Notes under the pieces: model-generated | Told to the model about the DNA's origin: nothing | Databases searched by the model: none | Seen by the model: the letters and a program-made list of their open reading frames with translations, nothing else | Made by a program: the position numbers and the translations under genes | Shown: piece by piece, positions 17,001 to 25,008 of the stretch | Layout of the letters: the number at the start of each line of letters is the position of its first letter | Position numbering within the stretch: the stretch's first letter is position 1 | From: Bacteroidaceae bacterium | GTDB taxonomy: Bacteria > Bacteroidota > Bacteroidia > Bacteroidales > Bacteroidaceae | Assembly (NCBI GenBank): GCA_017458585.1 | Contig: JAFTAJ010000034.1 | Span: 17,092 to 81,091 of the forward strand | DNA length: 64,000 nucleotides | Direction: 5' to 3'

Positions 17001-19594
17001 AGGGCTACGAACGCCTGAGCGAAGAGTCGTTTGAATTCACCGAGTTTGACAGCGACCTGCTGGACCACAATCCCTTCCACTACTATGGCCGCATCATGAG
17101 ACTCGGCGCAGGACTGAACGCCAGTGGCAGAGTGCTCCGCGAAGTCGCGATGCCCATGGCCATGGCCAAGAGCTCACGCAGAAATAGGAATGACGTTGAC
17201 ATGAAGATGGTTGAAGAAGAAGCCGCGATGGCTGCTGACGACGAAGAAGAGGAGCAGGACATCACCGGCGACGTAGAGATGCGCTCCAACTTCAACGAGA
17301 CGGCCTACTTCACCTCCACCCTACGCACCGACACCAACGGCGAGGCAACCATCGAGTTCACCCTGCCCGAGAGCCTCACCTCGTGGAACTTCAAGGCACT
17401 CGCCCACACCCGCGACGTCAGCTACGGCTTCCTCGACAATGTCATCATCGTGCAGAAGCCCCTCATGGTGCAGGCCAATATGCCGCGCTTCCTGCGTAGC
17501 GGCGACGAGACCAGCCTAGCCGTCACCGTACGCAACAACAGCGATCAGCCGCAGAGCGGCAAGGCGCAGCTCTCCATCATCGATGCACAGACAGGCCAGC
17601 AGGTGAAGCTCATCACCAACAAGTTCTCCATCGATCCTGGCAAGACCGAGACCATTGACTTCCCGTTCCAGGTCAGCGGTGACCAGAGTATGCTCATCTG
17701 CCGCTACGCCGCCCTCACCGACGAGTTCAGCGACGGAGAGCAGCAATATCTGCCCGTGCTCAGCGACCTGCAGAAGACCGTCACCACCGTGCCCTTCATG
17801 ATTAACGACGGCCAGACCCACACCTTCCCGCTCGACCCGCTGCAGTACAATCCCAAGGCAACCCACTCGCTGCTCACCATAGAGTACACCGGCAATCCTG
17901 CATGGACAGCCATCAGCGCATTGCCCTCCACCGTCAATTACCAGACCAAGTGCGCCACCCAGCTAGCCATCAACTACAATGCCCTCACCCTTATGCGCCA
18001 GATTATCGCACGCAACCCGCAGCTTGCCGACGCCATCCGCGACTGGAAGCAGCAAGACAGCGTGCCCTCCTTCTTCGCGCAGTTGCAGAAGAATCCTGAG
18101 CTCAAGATTGTGGCGCTGCAGAATACCCCGTGGGTCGGCGACGCAGACCACGAGCGCAGCCGTCTGGACAATCTCATGCAGGACGACCAGACACTCAGCC
18201 TCAAGCAGGTCTCCATGCTTCACAAGCTCAAGGACATGCAGACCGCTGAGGGCGGATGGCAATGGTTCCCCGGCATGCCCGCCAGCACATGGCTCACCAT
18301 CGACATCGCAGAGATGCTCAGCAACACACGCGCCCTCTGCCCCGAGGCAGCCGACGACATTGACAAGCTGCTCAAGCCCGCCATGCGCTTCCTCGACAAC
18401 GAAGCCGTTGACGAGGTGGCCTACATCAAGAAATACAAGACCAAGTATGTGCCCACCACCTGGATGCGCTATCTCTATATCAAGACACTAAATGGTCAAG
18501 AGTCAAGAGTCAAGAGTCAAGCGTCAAAGGCAGAGAAGTACCTCCTCAAGCGTCTGCAGAAGAGCTCCAGGAGCTACGACCTCTACGACAAGGCTATGGC
18601 CGCCAGCATCCTGCAGCGTGCTGCGCGCACCAAACAGGCTAACCTCACCCTCAAGAGCCTGATGGAGTACACCGTCAGCACACCCGAGATGGGCCGCTAC
18701 TTCGACAGCGAGCGTGCCCCGCGCTCGTGGTCTATGTATAAGGTACCCACGCAGGTAGCCGCCATCGACGCCCTGCGGCTCATCAAGCCTGACGACAAGC
18801 AGACCCTCGACGAGATGCGCCTGTGGCTGCTCCAGAGCAAGCACACCCAGATGTGGGACGAGCCGCTGGCTGCCACCAAGGCCATCAGCTGTCTGCTCAG
18901 CGACGGCATGCTCGCAGCACCTACCGCCCTGCCCTCGCAGCTCGACCTCAACCTCACCACGCGCGAGGTCATCCCCGTGCAGGAGTACGCCAACATAGAG
19001 CCCTTCGTGCAGGCAGGCTACATCAAGGCCGCGTTCAGCGACAGCCTCCTCGCCGCCACGCCGCAGAGCCTCACCGTGCGCCAGTCCGCCGCCACCGTAG
19101 AGCAGCCGCTCTCCTACGGAGCCGCCTACCTCCAGTCGTGGCAGCCAGCCATCGAGACGCCTGCCGCAGGCTCCGAGCTGCGCCTCACCTGCCAGTACTA
19201 CAAGGAGACAGCCGGTGGGTGGATGCTGCTCAACAATGGTCAATCATCAATGGTCAATGGCCTGAGCAAGGGCGACCGCATCATGGTGCGCTACGACATC
19301 GACGCCGACCGCGACTTTGACTTTGTGGCACTCCGCGACGGACGCCCCGCATGCCTCGAACCCACCAGCACAGCCTCCGGCTACGAGTGGAAGAACGGCT
19401 GCTACCGTTCGGTGGAAGACGACGGCACCATCTGGTACTTCGACACATTCCGCAAGGGCCACCACGTCATCGAAGAGACCTACGACGTTGACCGCATCGG
19501 CCGCTTCACCTCCGCATGCCCGCAGGTGCAATGCCAGTACGCTCCCGAGTTCTCGGCACGCGCACGCGCCATCACCATTATAGTGGAAGACTGA
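14024..19594 (+). CDS. Alpha-2-macroglobulin-like exported protein
   Basis: An 1856-residue exported protein with signal peptide MKKIGILITAMLLPLLAIAQ. Macroglobulin domains follow an N-terminal helical part: an MG-type DRAIYRPGQEVKIGG near residue 505, the alpha-2-macroglobulin segment (TLPESLTSWNFKALAHT) near 1120, and a terpenoid-cyclase-like thioester domain after about 1290 (AEGGWQWFPGMPAST). The thioester motif CxEQ appears as CATQ with Cys1310 and Gln1313, so the Glu is replaced. Bacterial homologues act as periplasmic or surface protease traps or envelope guards. Two heptamer-repeat stretches lie in frame at 18493-18527 and 19233-19262. A phytase-like gene follows at once. A protease-trap role is inference. 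Confidence 0.88.
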   Translation: MKKIGILITAMLLPLLAIAQNYSKLWNEVEQAQNKDLPKTALSGVNKIISLANTKGDADQLAKALIVKMCLVNELSPDSAEVMLPVIEKECKNRKTALDRCVYSALLGWLYKCNTTDRDPQTKNKAIQAFTEATSNPAALAAAKTDGYMALLTKGDDSKYYNHDMLSVIFPFVANELDDMRVPEAKPLARTIMGKEIEWYKTHGMREATMLAKIDSVNILDYGSRRFYEELVKEYGDLPVSTKAYAWLCNNYTDKDAYLLGKDVLKRYPRTTYSNSIKNVLNKIEEPRLSISADANDTYPGNEVKLIYNYKNTKNATLRYYRLPFATSDTAWIKLKSKDYTKYAKKADFTQQLPIRHGEPYDKFKDTVNFTVPSPGIYLVEVGGSDYDNSYTIVYVSRLAVMQLPLPDQKLRISVVDYKNGKPVPYSTVKLRNVYRDTVRWQQHITDARGELLLPNLRGNTDIFAFTEDDKALTSTSMTYSREYNWNRHEQNIFTEIYTDRAIYRPGQEVKIGGFFFEKNDDSTKVIPEMSLDLTIRDANDKKLQTITVVSDELGSFSAEFTLPQECLNGRFTIRSSMNGSTSFKVEEYKRPKFKVTIDKPTDAYVLGDTITVTGQVMTYSGLPLENTTVYCSNERKKTWWFRYYDKDEPLTVRDTVKTDADGKFSVPVVLSVPKMSDDYWRPLCYSYNITAKATADDGETEEGSLLITAGNTKTFVQTNIPSVICKEKMPTLTVTQNNAMGEAVEGEGKYYLICNKDTVRTGSLQFNKPDQLDFIAQLPSGEYKLIVLPTGETKLYYGYNAYFTILSLTDTKPLGTKPLRVWHSNDEFSYTEPVDILIATPLKDMWLRYDIMANEQVRESQIVQISDTVMHLRLNWKEEYGRGAHIIFALYNEGNLHTEAFTLIKPLPDKDLQLQWSTFRDKLQPGSAERWTLRVLKQDKPVEASLLATMYDASLDKFGKHSLPFGLSYDRYVPEMSWKSTYNRKFYSNLIKGYERLSEESFEFTEFDSDLLDHNPFHYYGRIMRLGAGLNASGRVLREVAMPMAMAKSSRRNRNDVDMKMVEEEAAMAADDEEEEQDITGDVEMRSNFNETAYFTSTLRTDTNGEATIEFTLPESLTSWNFKALAHTRDVSYGFLDNVIIVQKPLMVQANMPRFLRSGDETSLAVTVRNNSDQPQSGKAQLSIIDAQTGQQVKLITNKFSIDPGKTETIDFPFQVSGDQSMLICRYAALTDEFSDGEQQYLPVLSDLQKTVTTVPFMINDGQTHTFPLDPLQYNPKATHSLLTIEYTGNPAWTAISALPSTVNYQTKCATQLAINYNALTLMRQIIARNPQLADAIRDWKQQDSVPSFFAQLQKNPELKIVALQNTPWVGDADHERSRLDNLMQDDQTLSLKQVSMLHKLKDMQTAEGGWQWFPGMPASTWLTIDIAEMLSNTRALCPEAADDIDKLLKPAMRFLDNEAVDEVAYIKKYKTKYVPTTWMRYLYIKTLNGQESRVKSQASKAEKYLLKRLQKSSRSYDLYDKAMAASILQRAARTKQANLTLKSLMEYTVSTPEMGRYFDSERAPRSWSMYKVPTQVAAIDALRLIKPDDKQTLDEMRLWLLQSKHTQMWDEPLAATKAISCLLSDGMLAAPTALPSQLDLNLTTREVIPVQEYANIEPFVQAGYIKAAFSDSLLAATPQSLTVRQSAATVEQPLSYGAAYLQSWQPAIETPAAGSELRLTCQYYKETAGGWMLLNNGQSSMVNGLSKGDRIMVRYDIDADRDFDFVALRDGRPACLEPTSTASGYEWKNGCYRSVEDDGTIWYFDTFRKGHHVIEETYDVDRIGRFTSACPQVQCQYAPEFSARARAITIIVED
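18493..18527. repeat. In-frame heptamer repeat (AGTCAAG) in macroglobulin gene
   Basis: Four to five copies of AGTCAAG encode NGQESRVKSQASK in the thioester-domain region without breaking the frame. Confidence 0.85.
19233..19262. repeat. In-frame heptamer repeat (GGTCAAT) in macroglobulin gene
   Basis: AATGGTCAATCATCAATGG encodes NNGQSSMVNG; a second in-frame repeat insertion in the same gene. Confidence 0.75.
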
Positions 19595-19596
19595 AA

Positions 19597-20616
19597 ATGA
19601 ACATACTAAAGATTATTTCCTCCCCCTTTAGGGGGATAAGAGGGGGTCTCTTATTCTTTATTGCCGTAGCCGCTATGCCGGCTGCGGCTAAGGTTAAGGT
19701 GCACAAGCAGCAAAACCTCAACCACTGGCACATCGCCCCCGCCAACTACAGCGGCATCACGCCGCTGGGCGGCAACCGCTACGCCGTGGTGGACGACAAG
19801 AGCCCCACCGACGGTTTCCACATCTTCAGCATCCGCCTCAATCCCCGCACCGGCAAGGTCACGCACGTCAGCAGCACACCGCTCATCGGTAATCCCGACG
19901 GCAATGCCAAGGCCGACTGCGAGGACATCGTCTTCTGTCCGCAAGACAGCACCCTCTTCATCGCTCAGGAAGGCACATCCACCATCGCCGAATACAGCAT
20001 GGACGGCTCACCCACCGGCCGCCTCCTGAAGCCACACTCATTCTTCACTCACGACAAGATACAGCATAACGGCGGCTTCGAGGCCCTCGCCTACGACACA
20101 GCCAGCCAGCGCTTCTATCTCACCACCGAGATGCCCCTCAAGGGCGACTCCCTGCACCACATAGCACTCTCAGACTCACCATTCACCATCCCTTACCGGA
20201 TGGATGCCCCCGAGCTCAAGCGCAAGGCCAAGTACTACGCCCACGGCATCTCCGCCATGACCGTGCTGCCCAACGGCAAGCTCCTCGTCATGGAGCGCGA
20301 GCTCAGCGTGCCGCCACGATATATCGGGGGCAAATGCAGAATAAAGATATATGAGATAACCCCCACCCCTTCCGCACCGCAACTCCAGACATCCCTCGAC
20401 ATGAAGAGGACCCAACGGGCGGTTTCAAAATCCCTCCTTTTCTCTTTCACCACCCACATCTCGCGCCTCAACTACGCCAACTACGAAGGCATGTGCCTCG
20501 GCCCCAAGCTGGACGACGGACGCCAGACGCTGCTGCTCATCAACGACTCGCAGGGAGGAGTCAAGAACGGCCCCTTCCGTCTCAAGGACTATCTTAGAGT
20601 CGCTATCTTGAAATAG
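19597..20616 (+). CDS. Phytase-like esterase-domain exported protein
   Basis: A 339-residue exported protein with a beta-propeller-like domain of the 'esterase-like activity of phytase' type (YSGITPLGGNRYAVVDDKSP, ADCEDIVFCP, GGFEALAYD, RLNYANYEGMCLG). Such proteins are thought to be secreted phosphodiesterase- or phytase-like enzymes, but the true substrate is often unknown. The N-terminal signal region is unusual: residues 9-20 (SPFRGIRGGLLF) are encoded by the G-rich palindromic element at 19621-19650, between a short basic start and the hydrophobic run ending AMPAAA. ATG 19597 directly follows the macroglobulin stop, so the two are probably cotranscribed. The stop is followed immediately by a 21-bp phased tract. 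Confidence 0.8.
   Translation: MNILKIISSPFRGIRGGLLFFIAVAAMPAAAKVKVHKQQNLNHWHIAPANYSGITPLGGNRYAVVDDKSPTDGFHIFSIRLNPRTGKVTHVSSTPLIGNPDGNAKADCEDIVFCPQDSTLFIAQEGTSTIAEYSMDGSPTGRLLKPHSFFTHDKIQHNGGFEALAYDTASQRFYLTTEMPLKGDSLHHIALSDSPFTIPYRMDAPELKRKAKYYAHGISAMTVLPNGKLLVMERELSVPPRYIGGKCRIKIYEITPTPSAPQLQTSLDMKRTQRAVSKSLLFSFTTHISRLNYANYEGMCLGPKLDDGRQTLLLINDSQGGVKNGPFRLKDYLRVAILK
19621..19650. repeat. G-rich palindromic element inside a signal peptide
   Basis: TCCCCCTTTAGGGGG followed by ATAAGAGGGGGTCTC. It is nearly identical to the copies at 47297-47325 and 58433-58460 (reverse), differing mainly in the loop. Confidence 0.9.
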
Positions 20617-20828
20617 CGAGGGGAGAAATTAAAACATCGAGGGGAGACAATAAAACTTCGCCGAGAAAATATAAAAAGCCGTCGAGGCGCAAATTTGATG
20701 CCCATCACAATTAAACGTGATGGGCACGAAATTTTATTTTGATGGGCATCGCATTTTCGCGAGATCGCCTTTTATTTCTTTCCGCTCGGCATTTATTATT
20801 CTCCGCTCGCTTATTTCCTGATTATGTT
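20617..20828. repeat. Ten phased 21-22 bp units, non-coding
   Basis: Directly after the stop codon the DNA divides into ten units, eight of 21 bp and two of 22 bp. Each unit begins with a GC-rich word (CGAGGGGAG, CGCCGAG, CGTCGAGG, GGCATCGC, CGGC, CGCTT) and continues AT-rich. Units starting at 20617 and 20638 are alike, as are those at 20766 and 20787; others diverge in sequence but keep the period. No gene is seen. Confidence 0.75.
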
Positions 20829-20849
20829 CTGATTTTCTCTGCAAAAAGC

Positions 20850-20879
20850 TTTGTTTTTAACAAAAAAGAGCTAACTTTG
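20850..20879 (+). promoter_or_regulatory. Full promoter before FISUMP/BspA-like gene
   Basis: TTTG (20850-20853), 18 bp, TAACTTTG (20872-20879): a complete Bacteroidetes-type promoter 62 bp before the ATG. Confidence 0.75.
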
Positions 20880-20941
20880 TACAAGTTGATTCCCTCTTAT
20901 ACCCATAGGGAGCAAACTCTCGAACTTTCAAACTTATAAAT

Positions 20942-22498
20942 ATGAAAAAGATTTTCCTTTTCTTTGCTGCGATGCTGACGCTCCTCAGCGTGCAGACGGT
21001 TAATGCACAAATCAACTACGAGTATGTTGACCTCGGCCTGCCCAGCGGTACGCTTTGGGCGACATGCAACGTGGGTGCCAACAGCCCCGAGGAATTCGGC
21101 GACTACTTTGCCTGGGGCGAGACAGATGGGAAGAAAAGCATCTACGACTATCCTAATTACAAGTACTGCATGGGTTCACACACCACGCTGACGAAGTACT
21201 GTACTGATAGTGAATACGGCTACAATGGCTTCACCGATGGCAAGACGGTGCTTGATCCCGAGGACGATGCCGCGACTGTCAACATGGGAGAGGACTGGTG
21301 CACGCCGACAATCGCCCAGCTAAGGGGACTCATGGAGAAATGCACCAGAAAGTGGACTCAGCAAAACGGCGTGGGCGGCTTCCTCTTGACGGGTCCTAAC
21401 GGAAATCAAATTTTCCTCCCTGCCGCCGGCTATCGACGCGAGGACGAGCTCTGCTACGGGGGCATCCACGGCAGCTACAGGGCCAATTCAATCTGCCCGG
21501 GCACAGACATGGTCGCATACTACGTGTGGTTCGATGTAGACAGCCATTGGGACTGGAACTACCTCGGCGGTCGTCGCGCTGATGGGGTTTCCGTGCGCGC
21601 CGTGCGTGTTATACGCGAAGTCTATACGGAGTTTGTGGAAGAGACGGGCACGCTGACATACTACTATGACAACCGGCGAGCCTCTCGCAGCGGCGTGACA
21701 GAACTGTACGACCCTTCCATCACTTACGAAAATAACACGCGCTTCAAGGACTATTACGACAAGGTGACAAAGGCTGTCATTGACCCCTCGATGAAGAACG
21801 CTCCCCTTACCTCGTTCAAGAATATGTTCTATGGCGGATTTGATTCAGAAACATTTACGTTCTATGTCCCGGAGAACATGACGAGCATCGAGGGACTGAA
21901 GAATCTGAACACAGAGATTGTTACAGACATGAACTCTATGTTTACCATGTGTTCTTCGCTGACTTCGCTCGACCTCAGCTCCTTCAACACCTCCAAAGTG
22001 ACGAACATGAATGGTATGTTCCTTGGCTGTAATAAGTTACAGACGCTCGACCTTACCTCTTTCGATGTCTCCAAAGTGACGGATATGCGTATGATGTTCG
22101 GCTCCTGCAGTAATCTGACCACCATCTATTGCAACGGTGACTGGAGCAAAATCATATCACATGATGACTCCTATATAATGTTCAGCGGCTGCAATAAGCT
22201 CGTGGGCGGCAATGGAACAACATTCGACAGCAATGTGATAGACGCGACCTACGCCCGTCTCGATAAAGGCGAGTATTACCCGGGCTACTTCTCGGAAAGG
22301 TTGTACGCCAAGGGCGACGTCAACCGCGACGGCAAGGTCAACACAGCCGATGTGGTAGCCGTCTATTCCTTCATTGAGAAGGGCGCCGAAGAGTCAGGCT
22401 TCGCCCGTGAGGATGCAAATGTCAACGGCGACGCCAATGTCAACACCGCCGACGTGGTGGCCATCTACTCCATCATCGTTAAGGGACACGTGGAGTGA
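20942..22498 (+). CDS. Surface protein: FISUMP-like, BspA-like and dockerin-like domains
   Basis: A 518-residue secreted protein with signal peptide (MKKIFLFFAAMLTLLSVQTVNAQ). Residues ~26-225 resemble the Fibrobacter major-paralogue domain (YVDLGLPSGTLWATCNVGA, GEDWCTPTIAQL, FLPAAGYR). Residues ~230-425 are BspA-like DUF285 repeats (SLTSLDLSSFNTSKVTNMNGMF, twice). The C-terminal ~60 residues hold two dockerin-like calcium loops, GDVNRDGKVNTADVVAVYSF and VNGDANVNTADVVAIYSI. The first two domain types suggest surface binding. The dockerin-like tail could bind a cohesin or act as an anchor in its own right. It is a single-gene unit with its own promoter and terminator. Ligand unknown. Confidence 0.85.
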   Translation: MKKIFLFFAAMLTLLSVQTVNAQINYEYVDLGLPSGTLWATCNVGANSPEEFGDYFAWGETDGKKSIYDYPNYKYCMGSHTTLTKYCTDSEYGYNGFTDGKTVLDPEDDAATVNMGEDWCTPTIAQLRGLMEKCTRKWTQQNGVGGFLLTGPNGNQIFLPAAGYRREDELCYGGIHGSYRANSICPGTDMVAYYVWFDVDSHWDWNYLGGRRADGVSVRAVRVIREVYTEFVEETGTLTYYYDNRRASRSGVTELYDPSITYENNTRFKDYYDKVTKAVIDPSMKNAPLTSFKNMFYGGFDSETFTFYVPENMTSIEGLKNLNTEIVTDMNSMFTMCSSLTSLDLSSFNTSKVTNMNGMFLGCNKLQTLDLTSFDVSKVTDMRMMFGSCSNLTTIYCNGDWSKIISHDDSYIMFSGCNKLVGGNGTTFDSNVIDATYARLDKGEYYPGYFSERLYAKGDVNRDGKVNTADVVAVYSFIEKGAEESGFAREDANVNGDANVNTADVVAIYSIIVKGHVE

Positions 22499-22513
22499 AA
22501 GAGCATAAAAAAG

Positions 22514-22539
22514 TAAGCGCCGATTGTATTCGGCGCTTA
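22514..22539. terminator. Bidirectional terminator
   Basis: TAAGCGCCGA (22514-22523) pairs with TCGGCGCTTA (22530-22539), followed by TTTTTTG on the plus strand and preceded by an A-run for the minus strand. It separates convergent genes. Confidence 0.9.
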
Positions 22540-22548
22540 TTTTTTGTC

Positions 22549-23655
22549 TTACTTTCCTTTAAGTTTCTGGAAGTATTGCTCCAGCAATCGGTGGGCGGCC
22601 ATGAAAGACGTCTGCTGCCCAAGCTCTATGGAGTTCTCCGCCGCGATGAGGCGTTGCTCCATGTCGGGGTCTTGGTAGAAAGAGTTGCGCAGACGCTGGT
22701 CGATGGTCTCGTACATCCAGTAGCGGTTCTGCTGGCGACGGCGACGGTCGAAGTAGCCGTTGGCCTTCACAAAATCGATGTACTCGTAGATGCCGTCCCA
22801 AATCTCCTTGATACCGAGGCCGTAGAACCCGCTGTAGGTATATACGCGCGGAGCCCATCCGCTGTCGGGCAGCGGGAAGAGATGGAGTGCGTTCTTGAAG
22901 TGGCCCGCCGCCACGCGGCAACGCTCCACATTGTCGCCATCACACTTGTTGATGGCTATGCCGTCGGCCATCTCCATGATGCCACGCTTGATGCCCTGCA
23001 ACTCGTCGCCTGTGCCCGCCACCTGAATAACAAGGAAGAAATCGACCATCGAGTGGCAGGCTGTCTCGCTCTGCCCCACTCCGACCGTCTCGATGAATAT
23101 CTTGTCGTAGCCTGCGGCCTCACACAACACGATGGTCTCGCGTGTCTTGCGAGCCACACCGCCGAGCGAGCCGCTGCTTGGGCTGGGACGTATAAAGCTC
23201 TTGGGATGCACGGACAGCTTCTCCATGCGTGTCTTGTCGCCAAGGATGGAGCCCTTGGTGCGCTCGCTGGTGGGGTCGATGGCCAGCACAGCCAGCTTGC
23301 CGCCCTTCTCGTTGAGCACATGGATGCCAAACTCGTCGATACTGGTACTCTTACCGGCGCCAGGCACACCGCTGATACCGATGCGCACACTATTGCCAGC
23401 GAATGGGAGGCACTTCTCTATCACCTCCTGCGCCATCGCCTCGTGCTCGGGGCGTGTGCTCTCCAGCAGAGTGACAGCACGGCTGAGGATGGTGACATCG
23501 CCGCGGCGTATGCCCTCCACAAAGTCTGCCACACTAAGCTCGCGCTTTCGCGCGCGCGGGCGTGTTTTTAAATAAGGATTAACTATGCCCGGGTTCTCAG
23601 GACTGGTGGCCACCTTGAGCCCCTGATATTGGCTGTCGTTTTCAGGATGTTCCAT
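22549..23655 (-). CDS. meaB: Methylmalonyl-CoA mutase-associated GTPase MeaB
   Basis: A 368-residue G3E-type GTPase that guards and reloads adenosylcobalamin in methylmalonyl-CoA mutase (succinate to propionate route). The P-loop is GISGVPGAGKST; Switch-like DPTSERTKGSILGDKTRM, FIETVGVGQSE and the base-recognition NKCDGDN are all present, as is the C-terminal dimerisation helix region. Bacteroidales make propionate through this pathway, which fits. The mutase genes are not in the window. The start ATG 23655 follows a long heptamer tract; the N-terminal 35 residues are more variable than the core. Cytoplasmic. Confidence 0.95.
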   Translation of the reverse strand: MEHPENDSQYQGLKVATSPENPGIVNPYLKTRPRARKRELSVADFVEGIRRGDVTILSRAVTLLESTRPEHEAMAQEVIEKCLPFAGNSVRIGISGVPGAGKSTSIDEFGIHVLNEKGGKLAVLAIDPTSERTKGSILGDKTRMEKLSVHPKSFIRPSPSSGSLGGVARKTRETIVLCEAAGYDKIFIETVGVGQSETACHSMVDFFLVIQVAGTGDELQGIKRGIMEMADGIAINKCDGDNVERCRVAAGHFKNALHLFPLPDSGWAPRVYTYSGFYGLGIKEIWDGIYEYIDFVKANGYFDRRRRQQNRYWMYETIDQRLRNSFYQDPDMEQRLIAAENSIELGQQTSFMAAHRLLEQYFQKLKGK

Positions 23656-23658
23656 GTA

Positions 23659-23801
23659 TATGAGTTAGGAGTGAGGAGTGAGGAGTGAGGAGTTAGGAAT
23701 TAGGAGTGAGGAGTGAAGAGTGAGGAGTGAAGAGTGAGGAGTTAGGAATTAGGAGTGAGGAGTTGTCTCCCCTCCTTTTGGGAGGGGTCGGGGGTAGGCC
23801 G
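23659..23801. repeat. Composite repeat: heptamers plus G-rich palindrome
   Basis: About fourteen copies of GAGTGAG/GAGTTAG/GAATTAG (23659-23763) run straight into a palindromic element, TCCCCTCCTTTTGGGAGGGG then TCGGGGGTAGGC (23766-23801). They occupy the whole space between meaB and the next minus-strand gene. Confidence 0.85.
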
Positions 23802-24890
23802 TCACTTAATGCTTACCAGCACTACAGGACGGCGGTAATCGTTGGTAATCATCAGTATGCGGTGGCGGGCGCTGGAAAGCTCGCGGTACTTGTTTACCAC
23901 CGTTACACGCATGTTGACCGTCTCGCCCGGAGCGATGGTAGTCTTTGGCAGACTTACATTGATGGCGGGATGGAACACCTGTAGCGATTTTATCATCAGG
24001 TCGCTGCGCCCTGTGTTGGTGATGCTGACGGTGCCCTTTACCTTGCTCTTGCCCGAATTGGGGAGGTCAAGCTCCTCAGTGCTGAGCTGCACCGACGGTG
24101 CGCGGTTGGAACGCTCCACCGTGGCTGTGTCGAAGAGGACAATGCTCACGGGTATCTCATTCTCTTTCGATACACTCTCGCCCTCGTAGCTGCTAACATA
24201 CACCACGTCCTGCGTGAGGCCGAGGTTGTGATTGAGCTTGCGGCTGTCGAGCGTGATGGTGAGATAGCCCTTGCGACCAGGGCGCAGCACGCGGGGCGAA
24301 GCCTCCACGCTTAGATATGCTGGCAGGTGCAGCAGATTGGGCATACAGTTCTCATCGCCCGTATTGGTGACGGCTATCGTCTTGGTCACCACGTCGCCGT
24401 CGTTGACATAGTCAAACTCTATATTGTCGGTGGTAAAGGTAAGAGGACCGAAGCTCACACCGAAATCGTCGGCGTTGCCCTGCGAGCCCTGTCGCTCATA
24501 GGCCTGATTCATATTGAGAAACACCTTGCCCTTCAGCTGCAGGACAAGAGGCTTGTCGCTACCCTCAGCGTAGAGATAGACTGCGTGGGTGAAGCGCCCC
24601 ACGAGGTCGGTGCTGTAGCTGACGCTGACTGTGGCAGTGCCGCCCGCAGGGATATTCGTCGGCGAACAGGTAGCCTTGATTTGCGAAGATGACGTAATTA
24701 TCTTTGCCACATTCACGGCCGTATTGGCCGTATTCTTAATCTTAAAGGAGGTGGTCGCTTCGCTGTAAAGCTGCAGCGTACCGAGATTCTGCATCTTCTT
24801 GTCTGCAGTGAGCTGCGCGCACCCTGTGGTGGGTATGGCCATCAGCGCCACAAGCAGCCATGAGAATATAAATATGTGTCTTTTCATCAT
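23802..24890 (-). CDS. Exported beta-sandwich protein (DUF1573/choice-of-anchor-like)
   Basis: A 362-residue exported protein. The N-terminus MMKRHIFIFSWLLVALMAIPTTGCAQ could be cut as a signal peptide or, with Cys24, as a lipoprotein (TTGC). The body is three repeated Ig-like beta-sandwich segments with the pattern NLGTLQLYSEATTSFKIKNT...SCSPTNIPAGGTATV, then SFGPLTFTTDNIEFDYVNDG and GTVSITNTGRSDLMIKSLQV...TTIAPGETVNM. This looks like DUF1573 or ASH-type domains, common in Bacteroidetes periplasmic proteins of unknown role. I used ATG 24890; the longer frame to 24965 has no signal-like start. Function not known. Confidence 0.78.
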   Translation of the reverse strand: MMKRHIFIFSWLLVALMAIPTTGCAQLTADKKMQNLGTLQLYSEATTSFKIKNTANTAVNVAKIITSSSQIKATCSPTNIPAGGTATVSVSYSTDLVGRFTHAVYLYAEGSDKPLVLQLKGKVFLNMNQAYERQGSQGNADDFGVSFGPLTFTTDNIEFDYVNDGDVVTKTIAVTNTGDENCMPNLLHLPAYLSVEASPRVLRPGRKGYLTITLDSRKLNHNLGLTQDVVYVSSYEGESVSKENEIPVSIVLFDTATVERSNRAPSVQLSTEELDLPNSGKSKVKGTVSITNTGRSDLMIKSLQVFHPAINVSLPKTTIAPGETVNMRVTVVNKYRELSSARHRILMITNDYRRPVVLVSIK

Positions 24891-24931
24891 AAAAAATCTA
24901 CTTGTTGCCGCGAAGTTAGTGATTTTTTCTA

Positions 24932-24939
24932 TACTTTTG
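24932..24939 (+). promoter_or_regulatory. -7 promoter box before xth
   Basis: TACTTTTG fits TAnnTTTG, about 70 bp upstream of the exonuclease start, ahead of the TAACTCC repeat. Confidence 0.45.
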
Positions 24940-24965
24940 CACCTAAATGCACCAATAAATTCCAA

Positions 24966-25005
24966 AATTCCTAACTCCTAACTCCTAACTCCTAATTCTT
25001 AACTC
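24966..25005. repeat. Heptamer tandem repeat (CTAACTC)
   Basis: Five copies of CTAACTC/CTAATTC form the 5' leader of the xth gene. Confidence 0.85.
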
Positions 25006-25008
25006 CAA

